A stretch of 64,000 nt of DNA from Lineus longissimus (lineage: Eukaryota; Nemertea; Pilidiophora; Heteronemertea; Lineidae), in assembly GCF_910592395.1 (NCBI RefSeq), contig NC_088309.1, forward strand, positions 24,554,599-24,618,598, in the 5' to 3' direction. This document shows positions 12,154 to 23,957 of this stretch, one piece after another; position 1 is the stretch's first letter; each line of letters opens with the position of its first letter. The notes under the pieces were generated by a model. The model saw nothing but the letters and a program-made list of their open reading frames with translations. It ran no database searches and was not told the origin of the DNA. The translations under genes were made by a program, and so were the position numbers.

Positions 12154-12767
12154 TCACTGGCCTTTTTGTTTCACTGAAATAAGAAGAAACATTGATTTAA
12201 AAAAACCTGCTCGTGTAGAGGTGTGATACGTCCTGGAAGAAGTAAGGCTCTGAAGAGTCATACCGAGAACAGATATCATGTGCAATAAATCATATCCTGA
12301 TGGAATCTATCAGTAGTAAAAGTATGAACATTATACATGTATATCGGATGCTTTATTCCTAAAATATCATTGCTGGAAGAGCATAATTGCATTATAACGC
12401 TTTTGAAGTTTTCTAAGAAAACACGACCTGTGCAGTCCACTGTCGTCGGGTTATCTTACCTACGGTAGGATTCGTTTGGCCCCGGTCATCTACGCTCATG
12501 ACGTTTGCCACGGCCACTGCCTCCAAAGGTGTGACAGGTTTATAAGGAAAAGTGCTACTTTTCGGTCGAAGTACAACTGTGGCACCACCTTTAGGCTGTC
12601 TTTCAGGATCCTGAAATGAAGTTCTTGTTACAGTTGAGGTTCTAGATGCCTTGGTTACCCGCCGATAGCATGAAGATTTCCTTTCAAAAGCTATTTCTCC
12701 ATGAAAATGCGAACAAGCCATAGAAAGATGAGGCAGTGGACGTCGCAGCAAACTTGCGCTGTCGGCT
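12154..12767 (-). other. Possible further 3' coding exons of the CNBD2-like gene
   Basis: An open minus-strand frame at about 12460-12767 lies between an acceptor-like CTCTAG and a good donor (GTAG|GTAAGA). It encodes a Ser/Thr/Lys-rich segment without a known domain. A phase-compatible short last exon could follow at 12173-12154 (TTATTTCAG|TG, stop after six codons). I could not connect this exon to the 12988-13700 exon in phase: the donor-like sites there leave phase 0 or 1, while this exon needs phase 2. It may belong to another isoform, use an exon I missed, or not be coding. Confidence 0.3.
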
Positions 12768-12987
12768 CTAGAGATCTTAGTGTTTTAACCGTTTGCAACT
12801 TTGCAAACGTTGTACATTATTGTTTCAGATGAAGACTAGATGCAATAAGAATAAACGTAGACGTGAATACGTTTGCGTATAATTACTGACAGCCGGCACG
12901 GTACTGGTTGACGCTGCTATTCTGAAGACGGCGGTAGTATTTTCATGGGAGTGACATAAACGCGATAGTATCAGTGTCCAAACACGA

Positions 12988-13700
12988 CTATACCCCAACG
13001 ATCAAGGAATCGACGGAACAGTCTTGAATACCTACCACGCTCTCATAGCGATGCATCTTGGTCACTCGCTCCTTAGCGGGCTTCTCCCCACCTAACCAGT
13101 TACTGAGCCGTCTCTCAAGATCACTCAGTACCGGGTCACTCGTCTCCACGTCATAGAATGCGTCTTCACCAATGGTCACTCTCTCGGACACTCGGGATAA
13201 AGTGACCCGGTACTTATTGTCACCTCCCTGGACAAAACTAGACGAGTTGACTGGCGGCATGAAGCGGGAATGGGAAGAAGTCTCCTTTACTTGCTGTATG
13301 GCCTTGCTGCGTTTCTCCCGGGCTTCCTCCCGCTTTCGTATCCGGTAGAAAACTGTCCCAGGGCCGAAGAGATCTATCAGAGCACCTCTCGGCGGAAGCG
13401 TGAACGACTCCATTCTAGCTCTTCGCAACTCTCTCTGAGCATGACTAAGTCTATCGTCCCGAAGTTCCTTCCCCCGTTTAATGACGTATTTGAAAAGAGG
13501 GACAACATTCTCTAACGCCGGGTTCATTCTGCTTTGTGCTTTCAGCGCCATGGCGTGTTTTATTTGGTCTACTGTCTGCGGGTTCCGCCGCACTAGCAGC
13601 CTCTCCCAATGTTTCATTTCAAGCACCAATGCCTTTGTTCTTTGGTTGCATACGGCCGTTTGCATGAACGTGTCCATATCAAGAAGGACCTCCATATCAC
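12988..13700 (-). other. Alternative last exon F2, long tail
   Basis: Acceptor TTTCATTTCAG|GTGATATGG, same phase as F1. It encodes GDMEVLLDMDTFMQ, then TKALVLEMKHWERLLVRRNP, aligned position by position with F1, followed by about 190 residues rich in Arg, Lys and Glu. It ends at a stop, though a donor-like GTAG|GTATTC near the end could allow further splicing. Confidence 0.7.
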
Positions 13701-16700
13701 CTGAAATGAAACGAGCTCGATGGTTCATTGGAGCGAAGGAATAACAACTGTCAATCAGTGATGAAATGGTGGATGTCGTCCTGGGTGCCGACAAATGGTA
13801 CCCAGGTTCGAGATCGACTGGACAATAAGCACCCTGGGTGCCATTACACTAGACAAACAGCACCCAGGTTCTTTTTGCCTGGCTTACGGATCTTAGGGAC
13901 GAGGACGTTTCTTGCAATCTCGTTTTATCTCGCGCCGTGGTACTTGCGGCATTAGCAGTGACGCGTTTTTTTCTGTTTATTGTTCTTTTTATTTCGCGCA
14001 CTGCTAATGCCGCAAGTCCTAAGATCCGTAAGCCAGGCAAAAAGAACCTGGGTGCTGTTTGTCTAGTGTAATGGCACCCAGGGTGCTTATTGTCCAGTAG
14101 ATCTAGAACCTGGGTACCATTTTTCGGCACCCAGGACGACATCCACTCTTTCAACATCAGTGATTGCCTCATCCATGGATCAAACACACATGTGATGTTA
14201 GGAAAAGAGAACGGAAAATGTAGTGTCGAGATCATGCAGAGAGGTAGAAGAATGAGGGCCGTTGTAGAAGAGTTAAAGTAAAACATTCTCTCAAAGCTGG
14301 CCTTTGATCGTTTCTAAAATACACTCTGACAAGGATGAGGGAGGGATGAGGTAGAAGAATCAAAAATGGAAGTGAAAACTGCCACAGAAATAATCGAAGC
14401 AATACAGTTGAGTGCATGCGTTTTCCTCATCGAGGCACGGATGTAAACATCCGTGATGTAGGCGAACTTCTTGCGTTTCCATGCTGTGATGTCTTACCTA
14501 CAGTCAGAATTCCAAGCTTGATAGATGCCATGCTGTGAGAAGGAGGAAGAATCCGGAGGACAGAGCAGTTAGGATCGCTGAGGAGTCCATGACGTTATTC
14601 TACCAGAGATATTCAATTTTGTCCTCACCAAAACGTATCTCTGATGACGGACATTAAACATTTTGGTTTGATGTTGCCCCCCCCCCCCCCCCCCCCATGC
14701 AGTGAGTCAGTATGGGTTTTTGATACCGATACAAAATATGCTTCTTACTAGTTTTTAAGAAACAGTCATAGTTAGCATTTAAATGAAACTTATCGATAGT
14801 TTCTGGGTAAATTAACAGTGATAGAAAACAGAATAGAGGACATCGCAACAAACAACGAAGATTATCCTTTAATTGTCAGGTATATGTATATTTAGATGAA
14901 ATCAGAAACTGTTGGCACCGCAATCGCAGTAAAAGAGAAAATGTGATGTCCCGTATCGCCTTCATCACAACCGATTATCATGAAACATCTCTTAAAAAAT
15001 ACACAAATGTACAGTTCCTACAATTAATTTTGATTGGGTAACACGGTTTAATTAGATGCTATTTAGTATAGCTCACTGACTTGTCAATTAAATGCAACAG
15101 AAGGGGACATTTATCAGCAATGAATCTGTGTATTCGGCAGCTCAGCCTAGAATACAAGCTTGCTTTCATGGCCATCACCGCCGCTCGGTTATGCTTTACG
15201 ACCAATCGGTCAAAAGTCCGCAAGTCCAAAACAAGAATTTGGCTTGTTTGGTAGCATTTGGTTGAATACATGTGAGAGCCTAACCCCATGAGAAGTTCAA
15301 CGTCCCCTGTAAGGAGAGAAAAGTAAGACTAAGCATGCACTAAGACTAGAAAGAGTCAGACAGACAAGCATGCAGTGCGATGGAAGCTGCCCGATAGAAA
15401 GGGTAAAAACTAGTCCCAACTACATGTACTTCACAAGAGCCTGCCATAAGTTAACGAAGGTTACAACAATGAAATTGTTACAGAAACCGACGGTAGTCGT
15501 CGCTTATAAGTAAATCCTTGTACAACTCTCTGTAGACACTGCAACGTTCTTGTTCTTCAGTTCACGTTATGTTGTTTTCATTGAACTGTTCTTTACCGGA
15601 AGTTCCAAATCAACGTTGTGTACTTATAAACCCTTTTAAACTTTCGAAATTATATTTTGATGTTATACTTCAAATGATGCCAGAAGCCCGCCTTGTTCGT
15701 CTCTCTAGAGGGCAGGGAGTCCAGGGAGAGACAAACAATGTTCATTTTTTGCTGCAAAACAATTTGACAGGCTCCATTAAGATAAAAGAACCCCTCATAT
15801 TTAAGTTTCAATTGAACAAGCGTTCACTCTGACGTCAGCAATAGGAACTTTTAAATGTAGAGAAAGGAAGAGAAAATGAAAAGTCTAATTGCCATTGCAT
15901 TCATTGGAGTGACTTTTGTCACCGACTGTCTGGTTTCTTTGGCAATTACAATACCTAGCCGTCCAAATACCGTCAAAATACCCAATAACCCCACAGTCTG
16001 ATTAATTTGATAAAATCTTGAATGATGTGTCAAAGTGTCTTTTGTGGGCAATCAATTAAGTTAACCTATCTTCACTTTTCATGACATACTTTAATTACCT
16101 CAATAAAGCGAGGAATTTCATTACACGCGCCACCTCCCAACCATAGAATTGCTTTTAATTAAATTTTCATCATATTGTAATATAAAATCCCTCCATGTCT
16201 GACCAAGTGAAATGCCAGAAGTTCATCAGCAACGTCCAGTTCTGCTTAATATTGTCGTGAAGGCGTTAAAATGCTTTAAATTGAACAAGTAAAGTACTCA
16301 GGAATTTAGCAAGTGCTTAATGGTCAACCGTTTCTTACCAATAATTTCATTTTTGCCCAGTAAACAGACATCCAACTGTCTCTTACTTCCAGATGCTGAT
16401 TTTCGACTCTGAGCATGCGCTGCCGCGGAGTTCAACCGCGTTCGCTGGTATTCCGATTTTGTACGACCATTGCTGAAATTTAATAACATAAATATAATAT
16501 ATCGCTGTTTGTTGTCACTCGTAAAAAGGATTAAGTGTTACAAAAAAGCCTGGAAACATTATTTTAAAGGTACACCAGCATACTTGGACAGTTCTAAAAT
16601 CATTTCTCATCCCATAGTTGAAAAGTTACTACTGTACATATGCTCAAGTGCTTTGTTTCGTGATTTTTCCCCCCTATTCTACACGCACAATCTTAGAAGT

Positions 16701-19700
16701 ATATTCCTAAACAATATTCTTTTGTCTGTGTGATTTAACACCTTTGTGAAAGCGAAACAGATACCAGTAATCATGGCGGTGCCCAATCGATTTAAAATAC
16801 TTGAGCAGTGACAGCGTTTCGGTGATAATAGACCCGTCCAATGTTTTGTGAATGGGCGTAGGCGTGCATTACACCCCTCTCTAACGTAAGAGGAGAAAGG
16901 ATTTGGGCGAGTCTATTGTGGACCGTAATTGGTAATTTATTCGATCGGGCACCGTCATCTTTAGCTTATCGTGACGTTGTGTTTTCCAGTCATAGCAATT
17001 GCCTGTTGTGGACACTTATAGATTTTATTCGAAATCCTACCTGAGCAAATGATAGTAGGGACTGTAATAAAGCATGTAATGATAACTTATAACTAAATTA
17101 AATTTTAAACATTTCCTGAATACACCAGTATGTAATTTGTGCTGCCAAGCAGAACTTATATGACGAATGTACTTTGTTAATGTATGTATATGTGTATGAA
17201 GTAATTATGAACCAGGGTCATTCGCCACTTTCCTCAAGCAGCAAGTTGGGACTTCCGGTCAGTCTGACCGATCAGTAGACATGTAGTTATCTTCCTAGGT
17301 ATCAGCCCTGGAAGCATGTTGATTGCCAAACTGCGACCGGTAGGACTACCTTGAGGAAAGCGTGTTGTACCAATGACAAAATTTGTCATTGGTACAACAT
17401 TTAATGTTTCACACTCAATAGGTACCTAATAAAAAAATACTCAAGCAAAATAAATTCAAGTGAACCTAAGGTACATGTTCACACGGCATTACTTACTTTT
17501 CTGGAAATAAATCAGAATCCTTGATTTTGTTGATGGCGTTTTCCTCGTACAAATCTGGATACTGTAAGTGGTGCATTGTGGGATTGACTGTGACCTTGAC
17601 CTCGCCACTAGAAATGAAAATATCGGAGCGTCATCTTTTCTGCACGGTGTATAGATTACAATAGATAAGGTAGTGATTTTGAAGGGTGCAATTCAAGGCA
17701 CAATGGTGTATACAATGTAGGCATATGTATTTCATTGAAGTATATGACTCTGAAGATGTTTTATTACAACTTATATTTTGTGTAAAGTACATACATTGTA
17801 TTTCATACATAAAGGACTAAATGGAAATTTTGAAAATTTAAATTTTGTGTTCATGTAGTAATCATTTACAACAAACCAATGTGCTTACATGTAGGCCTAC
17901 TTGTTGTCGCCGAAAGCTCAATGACACTCGCTATCGCTGAAATTTCATAGTCCATGGTCAATTAGTTGTAGGTTGATGTCAAAAGTAAAATCTCACCTTA
18001 GAATGAAATATACATCAGTCACCGGCTCGCCTTGTTTGGCTATGACTGTCTCATATACGTACGTCTCCTTCCTAAATGCCATGGCTAACTGTTTCTTGTA
18101 CCGAGGTGCCCAGTTCGAGAAGAACGGATTCGTGGCTATAAAGTTTGCCTTGTCCTCGAACTCCTCCTGCAGCACGGACTTGACCGACCGGTTATAGAGT
18201 GCCCGGTCTATGCAGATCAGATCTGTGTGCTCATCTACGACGATTGAGGCAGTACGGATACAGTCTTCACTGAGCAGGGCAACCTCGCCGAAAGCGTCTC
18301 CCGGACCTGTATCAAGAAAATATGGTTATGCTACTTGTTTTCGTTATACTCGCACTTTGATATGACACGCCGTTACATGTATACCTGTTGAAGGTGTATC
18401 CAATGTTGTATCTTCGGTGTGAGACACCCCTCCCATGCTGAAAAGCAGGTGGCTCACCTGGAACTTTTTTGGGAAGTCATACAGGTCTCTTGTACGATAG
18501 GCAGAACTTGGTTGTGTTACTATATATATTGGAGCATTACCTAAACTACAGACGAATGTGCCAAGTTTTGACCTGTCGGAACATCTTCTAACGTCATCAT
18601 CAATGTCCGGTTGGACGAAATGCTGGGCCTGTTCGCCGTAAGATTCGTCGCCAACATCAGTTAATTTGGCATACTTGATGTAGATGGTTACTTTACCATG
18701 CAAGGTGATGTAAAAACTGCAAAAGATTTAGAACATGAATAAAATTACGTCGCTGATCACAGTGAAAGGGCTCGAAATAGAGCAAATGAGGTTCATATTT
18801 TGGATAGACGAAGTTTGTAGCTTTGCATTTCAACTTGGGAGACATCATCTTGAACTCCCATCACCCCCATTCCTCTTATGGTGCAATTTCGAGAGCAGGT
18901 TTCTTGACGACTGCGTGATTGGCATGCACAAGTATATACTACAATAATTGCACACTGAGTTGACAAATTCTCAAACTATACTTGAGCACCTTTTTACGTT
19001 GAAGGCTGTCTTCGAATATGTTGTATGTTATGACAAAGCAACGCTTCTTCCGGTTTACCGACACAAATGTCAGTTTCAGCGTATAAGCATAAGCTGACGA
19101 CAATACCGAAAGGTGAAAATGAGGAAGTTCAGCTTTAAGTCGCATGACCTCCTTACATAGAATCTTCATGCAATGCAATTCCCAGCTTAAACTTTTAAAC
19201 TTGGGATTTGATTTCATCAATATTACCTATAATTCCTTCATGCTTTGACATGTCATCCAATCAGCCAACAAGGTAAATATGTTTTATTGATTGATTTCAA
19301 ATATGTACTTCTAGGTCTTGTTTGTTTGGCACTGGTCTAAGCTTTTAGGGCCTATTGGATGACAGAAAATACACACAAGTAACACGCATTCTTACTTAGT
19401 CGTCCACTGTTTGGAGAGATTTGCAGACGTCCGTTTGACAAAGGGCCCTTCTGCTAACTAACCTGAACTTTATCCAAACGAGGACGACACTCAATCGCTA
19501 ATATTCACAAATTGATTTTCATTAGAGCAATTGCCATATAGCAGACATGGTAGAAAAAGCCAACCAGAGTGCTTTGCCTGGTCCTGTGCCCACTCGTCTG
19601 ATTTTTCCTCATCAGTCATCAATAAACCTGTCCAAGAAATTGCTCAAAAAATTGAATTAGCATTGTAGTCGAGCTTGAGTTCAACCTGAGATATTCAAAG

Positions 19701-22700
19701 GTAAAAAATGCACAGCGACAAGTGAGCAGGCATGCCAGGTTGGTAATTGATACCAAAGAAATGACTCCCCATGCCGTTAACGGGCTTCTCTGCCATTCAG
19801 CACGACATGATTCTGAGATTGTACTTCCGGTTCCACCCGTGACAGCATGTTCCTTTCAGGGACCATGTTCCAATATGCAAATGTGATTGTAGACATGGAA
19901 AGGTTAGGTAATCATGTGAATTACATTGGCCGTTTGGTTGTTGAAACTGGAAATTGCAATCGGTGGGCCATGATAGACAGGAAGCACAACATGTAACCCT
20001 CCCCCGGCATTAGGTCTACTCTGCAAAAGTCTGCCTAGAAATGTGTTTTCCCCCCCCCCCCCGAGTATTTTGACCCCTTCCCCTATGTGTAATTCACTTA
20101 TGGCTCTTTAAGTCAAAGACAAGTCCAACAGAACAATATAATCCGGAGGAAACGTCATAGAAACTGAGTAACATGACATATGGTTACTGATTACTTTTAG
20201 ACGACGCCATAAGCAACAAGTTTCATATGCATGATCGAGAACAATGCACCGTCTTGACAACTATCGATAGTTGACTAGGAGATTGAGTTATATTCTTTTA
20301 TCACGGACTATTTTCCTCCGATGCGTACTCATGATATAAACCACATGTTTTTATTGGTTATGGTATGATCGACTCGTTGTCAACGCTTTTAAATGTTCTC
20401 TCTGTTACTCGTCGCTGCATCGTGCAGGTCTGAAGTCATGCATTGTCTATTGGAGATGATTAAACGATATTTGGCACGGTAAAATCCGGGGTGACCTTGT
20501 CACCCCTGGCATTGAGAAATCCTTACGTACCAGTCGCCCTTTTCTCCCTGTTTTATGATGACATCATGCTGTTTCTTGCTGACGAACTGGCAATGTTTGA
20601 TGACGTCGAGGAGTATTTCTGAAGAAGACAAAAACAGTACCGTCGTTAAAGAGATGATCAAGATGAATAATGCAGGTCTCCGATTATGATATCACTTAAC
20701 GTTCTTGCCAACGACCATTAACGAATTCAAATGAGATTATGTGGATTATGATCAGTATGCTTTCATCTATATTTAATACATTGACTCGACGGAATTATAG
20801 TGACTTCCTAGCAACACACAAGTTATCGATGTCGTCGTAAAATATTAAAGCTAGCTTTTAAGAAGAATAAGCCAGGACCAGGATATTGTTTCTCTCTAGT
20901 CACCTAAATGGTTTTAATGAAAGGCCACGATACCAGCATCGATTGCTCTCATTAACATGTCATTAGTCCTGGAAATGTTTGGGATTACATCAGCCGGTAT
21001 GATAGCTATATTCAAGGCGCCTCGCGGTTCTCCTCGGTTCTCCACGGATCTGAATCCAGGTTTTCTGTTCTACCGAATGAGAGCATACACAATCAGATGA
21101 GAGGAGAACTCTCTCGAATCAATTTCACACCGTGGGTCAACATTTAGGGTAACACAAAAGTAAAGATAAAACATTTCTTGAATTCATAATTGCTTTATGC
21201 TTCTTGGATCCCTTGTTTTTGTTTGGGTAACTCCGATCAGTTTACAGAGTTGTTCAACATGTGTATAATACCGTAGCTGGCTAAAACAAATAAAGGTACA
21301 CTTTCTAGTATATCATCTTGGTGATGCTACTAGAGGCTTACGGTATCTTGATACTGAACCAAAGACGGCGGGATGAATAATCGCGCATTATTGCACAAAA
21401 ACGATTAAAAAGACTTGCCAATTTACGGCAAAATAAAGACTGTAATTTAGGTCTTATGAGACGAAAGGAGTAGGAGATGACTCTACGTGTATTCCACGCG
21501 CTCAGTCTAGTTCGCGGTCGAAAACTAATGACACTCAGGTTATTAAGTCGTAAAAGAAATGCTAAGATTGTCATCGGTGTAGGACTGTCCTCAAATCTGT
21601 TTTCAGGCTAATAGCCTCACTTACATCTATATGTATATGTGAGCTCAGCCTTCAATCAAATATTTAGGTAAGACCAGTGGTCAAAATTTAGTACAGACCA
21701 GCGTAATAAAACAGCCTTATAGTAAAGCCATATACGTTGTTATTTCAGGGGTCATCGCCTAGCATTTCCCAATGATAACAGTTTTGGTGGAATATTGTAA
21801 GCGTCTTTAAACATGCTAAAAGGGATTTAACTTCGTTCAAATAAAGTGTTCCTTAGGTTAAATATTTTTGAGTTGGTCAGCACAGACAAAAATACTAACT
21901 GACCCCTTAGTTTTGCCATGCACTCACATTTTCACGCTGGCACGATTACTGCAGCCAGAGCTGACCTTACTGAAGTGAGACAGGTGTAAAATGGTCAGGA
22001 GAGTTTTACCAAAGGCCTGCTTTCAAATCAGCGTTTTCCCATTTCCACCCATGCAGCGGTTATTTGGGTATAACCTGGGCTAGTAGTTGTTTGAACTTAA
22101 TTTTATCACTAACGGTGGCGTTAACGTTACATGTACTAAGCGTTATCTCCATTAGGCTTAAAACTTGAAGTTAAGTTAACGCACTTGTAAGAAATATTTA
22201 CCGACCCCTCAGTGAGCACCATTAACCATGATGCTAACAAGTTGGCAAAGAACCAACTTCGTAGGAGTGATTGATCAGCAGCATCATAAAAAGTGGTTTG
22301 ATCGTTCTCGTCTGGGTCTTTGACGGAAAAGTAGGCATGTCGTACTTTAACATTGATTGACATTCCATTTAACAATGTCATGGTCTGTTTTGTCCTTCCG
22401 TACCATCAAATCATGATAAGGTTGAGGTAAACAGCCATGAGAGAATCGAAAGGTGGAGGGAAAGATCCATGCATGAACGGCAGCAAGCTTAAAACTACGA
22501 TGCTTTCAGCAAGATACGAGCTGAGATACACATTCATTCCCGTTCTTATTCCCAAACCCATGCAACTAGGAAACGAGGGATGAGGAAACAAACACGATTT
22601 CTAACCGATGTAAAAATTGCTTGCCTGTTTTGAGCTCTCGAAACAGATCTGCCTTCTTACGGAACCATTCGATGATCTGAATCACTTCGAACTGATGTCG

Positions 22701-23957
22701 CGCGCCTGGGGGTTTTGATATCAGTCGGATGACCCTCTCGTACAGTGCGTCTGTGGCCATTCCATCAGCAACTCTCGGCATTTGTCAGCTCATACTGTAC
22801 ACACCACGCCATCAAGATCAAAGATATCTTAACTGGGCCTTTACTTAAACTTTCAATACCTTATCCAGCCTTGAGAAACTATAGACACCCACCAACAAAC
22901 ATGACACTATGCGAAAGGTTGACACGAGCCACACGAAAATACCAGCATACAAATGTTGAATGGGTGTACAAGTTTATGATATACAACTGTGTTTGTGCAG
23001 CTGAACGATATTTCTTTGCTTGTGACATACTATGTTGTCAACCTCTATTCGAATAACGCCGATAAAGGTATTGAACGGCAATAAAGCATACATATATGAG
23101 CATTATATATATATATGGCTTTTGCCCTGTCAATAACGGTAAATGGTATGAACGCCAATTTAAAGCAATATGCCTATAATTATGAAAAAAGTCATCATAC
23201 TCTGTTGTCAAGGCCAAAACAAGCCACACATTTCCTTCTTTCAGTTCGTCTGCCGTGGCTAATCAGCATTCCTTCGACCCGCGTCTAATATCGGACAATA
23301 GGTGGCATTAACCAAAATCCGCAGACGGATGTTGAAATATGTGAAATCACTATTATTTACGAGAAATGCATCAGAAGTCGCAGTGCTCATAGATAGAATA
23401 ATTGACGTCCATTACAGACGTCTTGTCAGATTGACGTCAAAATGACAATCAGATTATAGATGTTCAATCATCCCTTCGTGATGTGACTGAGTGTTCCGTT
23501 GAGACGTTGGCCAGTGATGGGTGTCCAACTTCTGGCAATTGGATTTTTGTTGACCAGCTTGCATTCTACGTTCACAGCGTTTGTTAAATCGACAATTTAC
23601 CGTTTCAATGAACACGAACATCGCCAATTAACCGGTAAAGTGTTCAATTATCCGCAAAAAGGGGCAGAAATGCCACCTTAAGGAATTAGCTTGATGTCGA
23701 TCTACAACAAGCATAGAAGTAACCAAAAGCCGCGTTGTGTTACCGCGTTGCGATCACCGCTGGGCATACGGAACTCAGAAAAATTAGTGAAAAAGACCAC
23801 ATAAACAAATCGACTTACCATTATTCAGAGGGCTGATAATGTCCGATTTCTTTCGAAACCATGGTAGGAGAGGCAAAACTTCGAAGTCTGTCCTTAACGT
23901 TGATGGCTTGGAGATGACTTCCAGAACCCGATTATAGAAGTTAGGCGTATGATACAT
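12988..23957 (-). CDS. CNBD2-like protein with two cyclic-nucleotide-binding folds
   Basis: Exons in transcript order: first exon 23957-23819 or 22781-22625; then 20618-20531, 18716-18541, 18306-17997, 17607-17497 and about 16379-16339; last exon 13700-12988 or 15306-15059. Every junction keeps frame. With 22781 as first and 13700 as last exon the product is 531 residues; with the 15306 exon, 376. The first cyclic-nucleotide-binding fold spans exons 2-4 (QGEKGDCFYITLHG, then GDAFGEVALLSEDCIRTASI, with the ribose-contacting Glu and phosphate-contacting Arg of the binding cassette). The second fold has QGEPVTDVYFILSGEVKV but its cassette (GDVELL or GDMEVL) lacks the Arg, so it probably does not bind nucleotide. 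The WFRKK block before the first fold is shared by both first exons. Resemblance to CNBD2 (sperm and cilia context in vertebrates) rests on family memory. The 5' boundary of the 16.3 kb exon is uncertain (16379 or 16385). Confidence 0.8.
13751..14168. repeat. Foldback (inverted-repeat) element
   Basis: Left arm about 13751-13896 and right arm about 14014-14168 are near-perfect reverse complements (for example CTGGGTGCTGTTTGTCTAG on the right matches the left arm inverted). An inner inverted pair, CTTGCGGCATTAGCAGTG and its complement, lies between them. Both strands therefore translate to almost the same peptide (NKHPGCHYTRQTAPRFF). No transposase is present, so it looks like a non-autonomous foldback or MITE-type element. 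It lies in the CNBD2-like gene, about 50 bp from the acceptor of exon F2. Confidence 0.85.
14677..14697. repeat. Poly-C tract
   Basis: About 20 consecutive C on the plus strand, inside an intron of the minus-strand gene. Similar tracts lie near 11947, 20049, 29484 (G) and 47218 (G). Confidence 0.8.
15059..15306 (-). other. Alternative last exon F1
   Basis: Acceptor CTCCTTACAG|GGGACG. It joins the 16.3 kb exon to give NEIIGDVELLMGLGSHMY, then SQILVLDLRTFDRLVVKHNR, and runs to a stop (TAG) with no donor. It supplies the C-terminal half of the second nucleotide-binding-like fold and a short tail. Homologous to exon F2. Confidence 0.7.
17228..17399. repeat. Nested inverted repeats, including a near-perfect palindrome
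   Basis: An 11 bp inverted pair (CTTTCCTCAAG at 17228, CTTGAGGAAAG at 17350) is followed at 17363-17399 by a palindrome with 18 bp perfect arms (TGTTGTACCAATGACAAA) and a 1-nt centre. It lies in an intron of the CNBD2-like gene, about 100 bp beyond the donor of exon 17607-17497. It resembles a small non-autonomous transposon end or a structured RNA. Confidence 0.7.
22625..22781 (-). other. Alternative first coding exon A2 with GC donor
   Basis: Encodes ATG, then YERVIRLISKPPGA...EWFRKKADLFRELKT. It leaves phase 1, which matches the 20618-20531 exon (Thr, then Glu-Ile-Leu-Leu). No GT is available at the needed point; the donor reads CAG|GCAAGC, a GC-AG type intron. No acceptor-like sequence lies before the ATG, so this is a first coding exon. 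Homologous to exon A1 at 23819-23957. Confidence 0.7.
23819..23957 (-). other. Alternative first coding exon A1
   Basis: Encodes 46 residues from ATG (start MYHTPNFYNRVLEVISKP) with a strong donor AATG|GTAAGT in phase 1. The shared frame FEV-x5-WFRKK and equal phase show that it is a duplicate of exon A2. Either exon can be spliced to 20618 without a frameshift. Confidence 0.7.

Noticed and set aside
13701-13794. Upstream extension of the F2 frame to an ATG at 13794
   Set aside because: The sequence before 13700 ends in a clean TTTCATTTCAG acceptor, and the homologous exon F1 starts at the same residue, so the extension is intron.
13849-14286. 145-codon minus-strand frame over the foldback element
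   Set aside because: The same peptide is encoded on the other strand by the other arm, which is explained by the inverted repeat and not by a gene.
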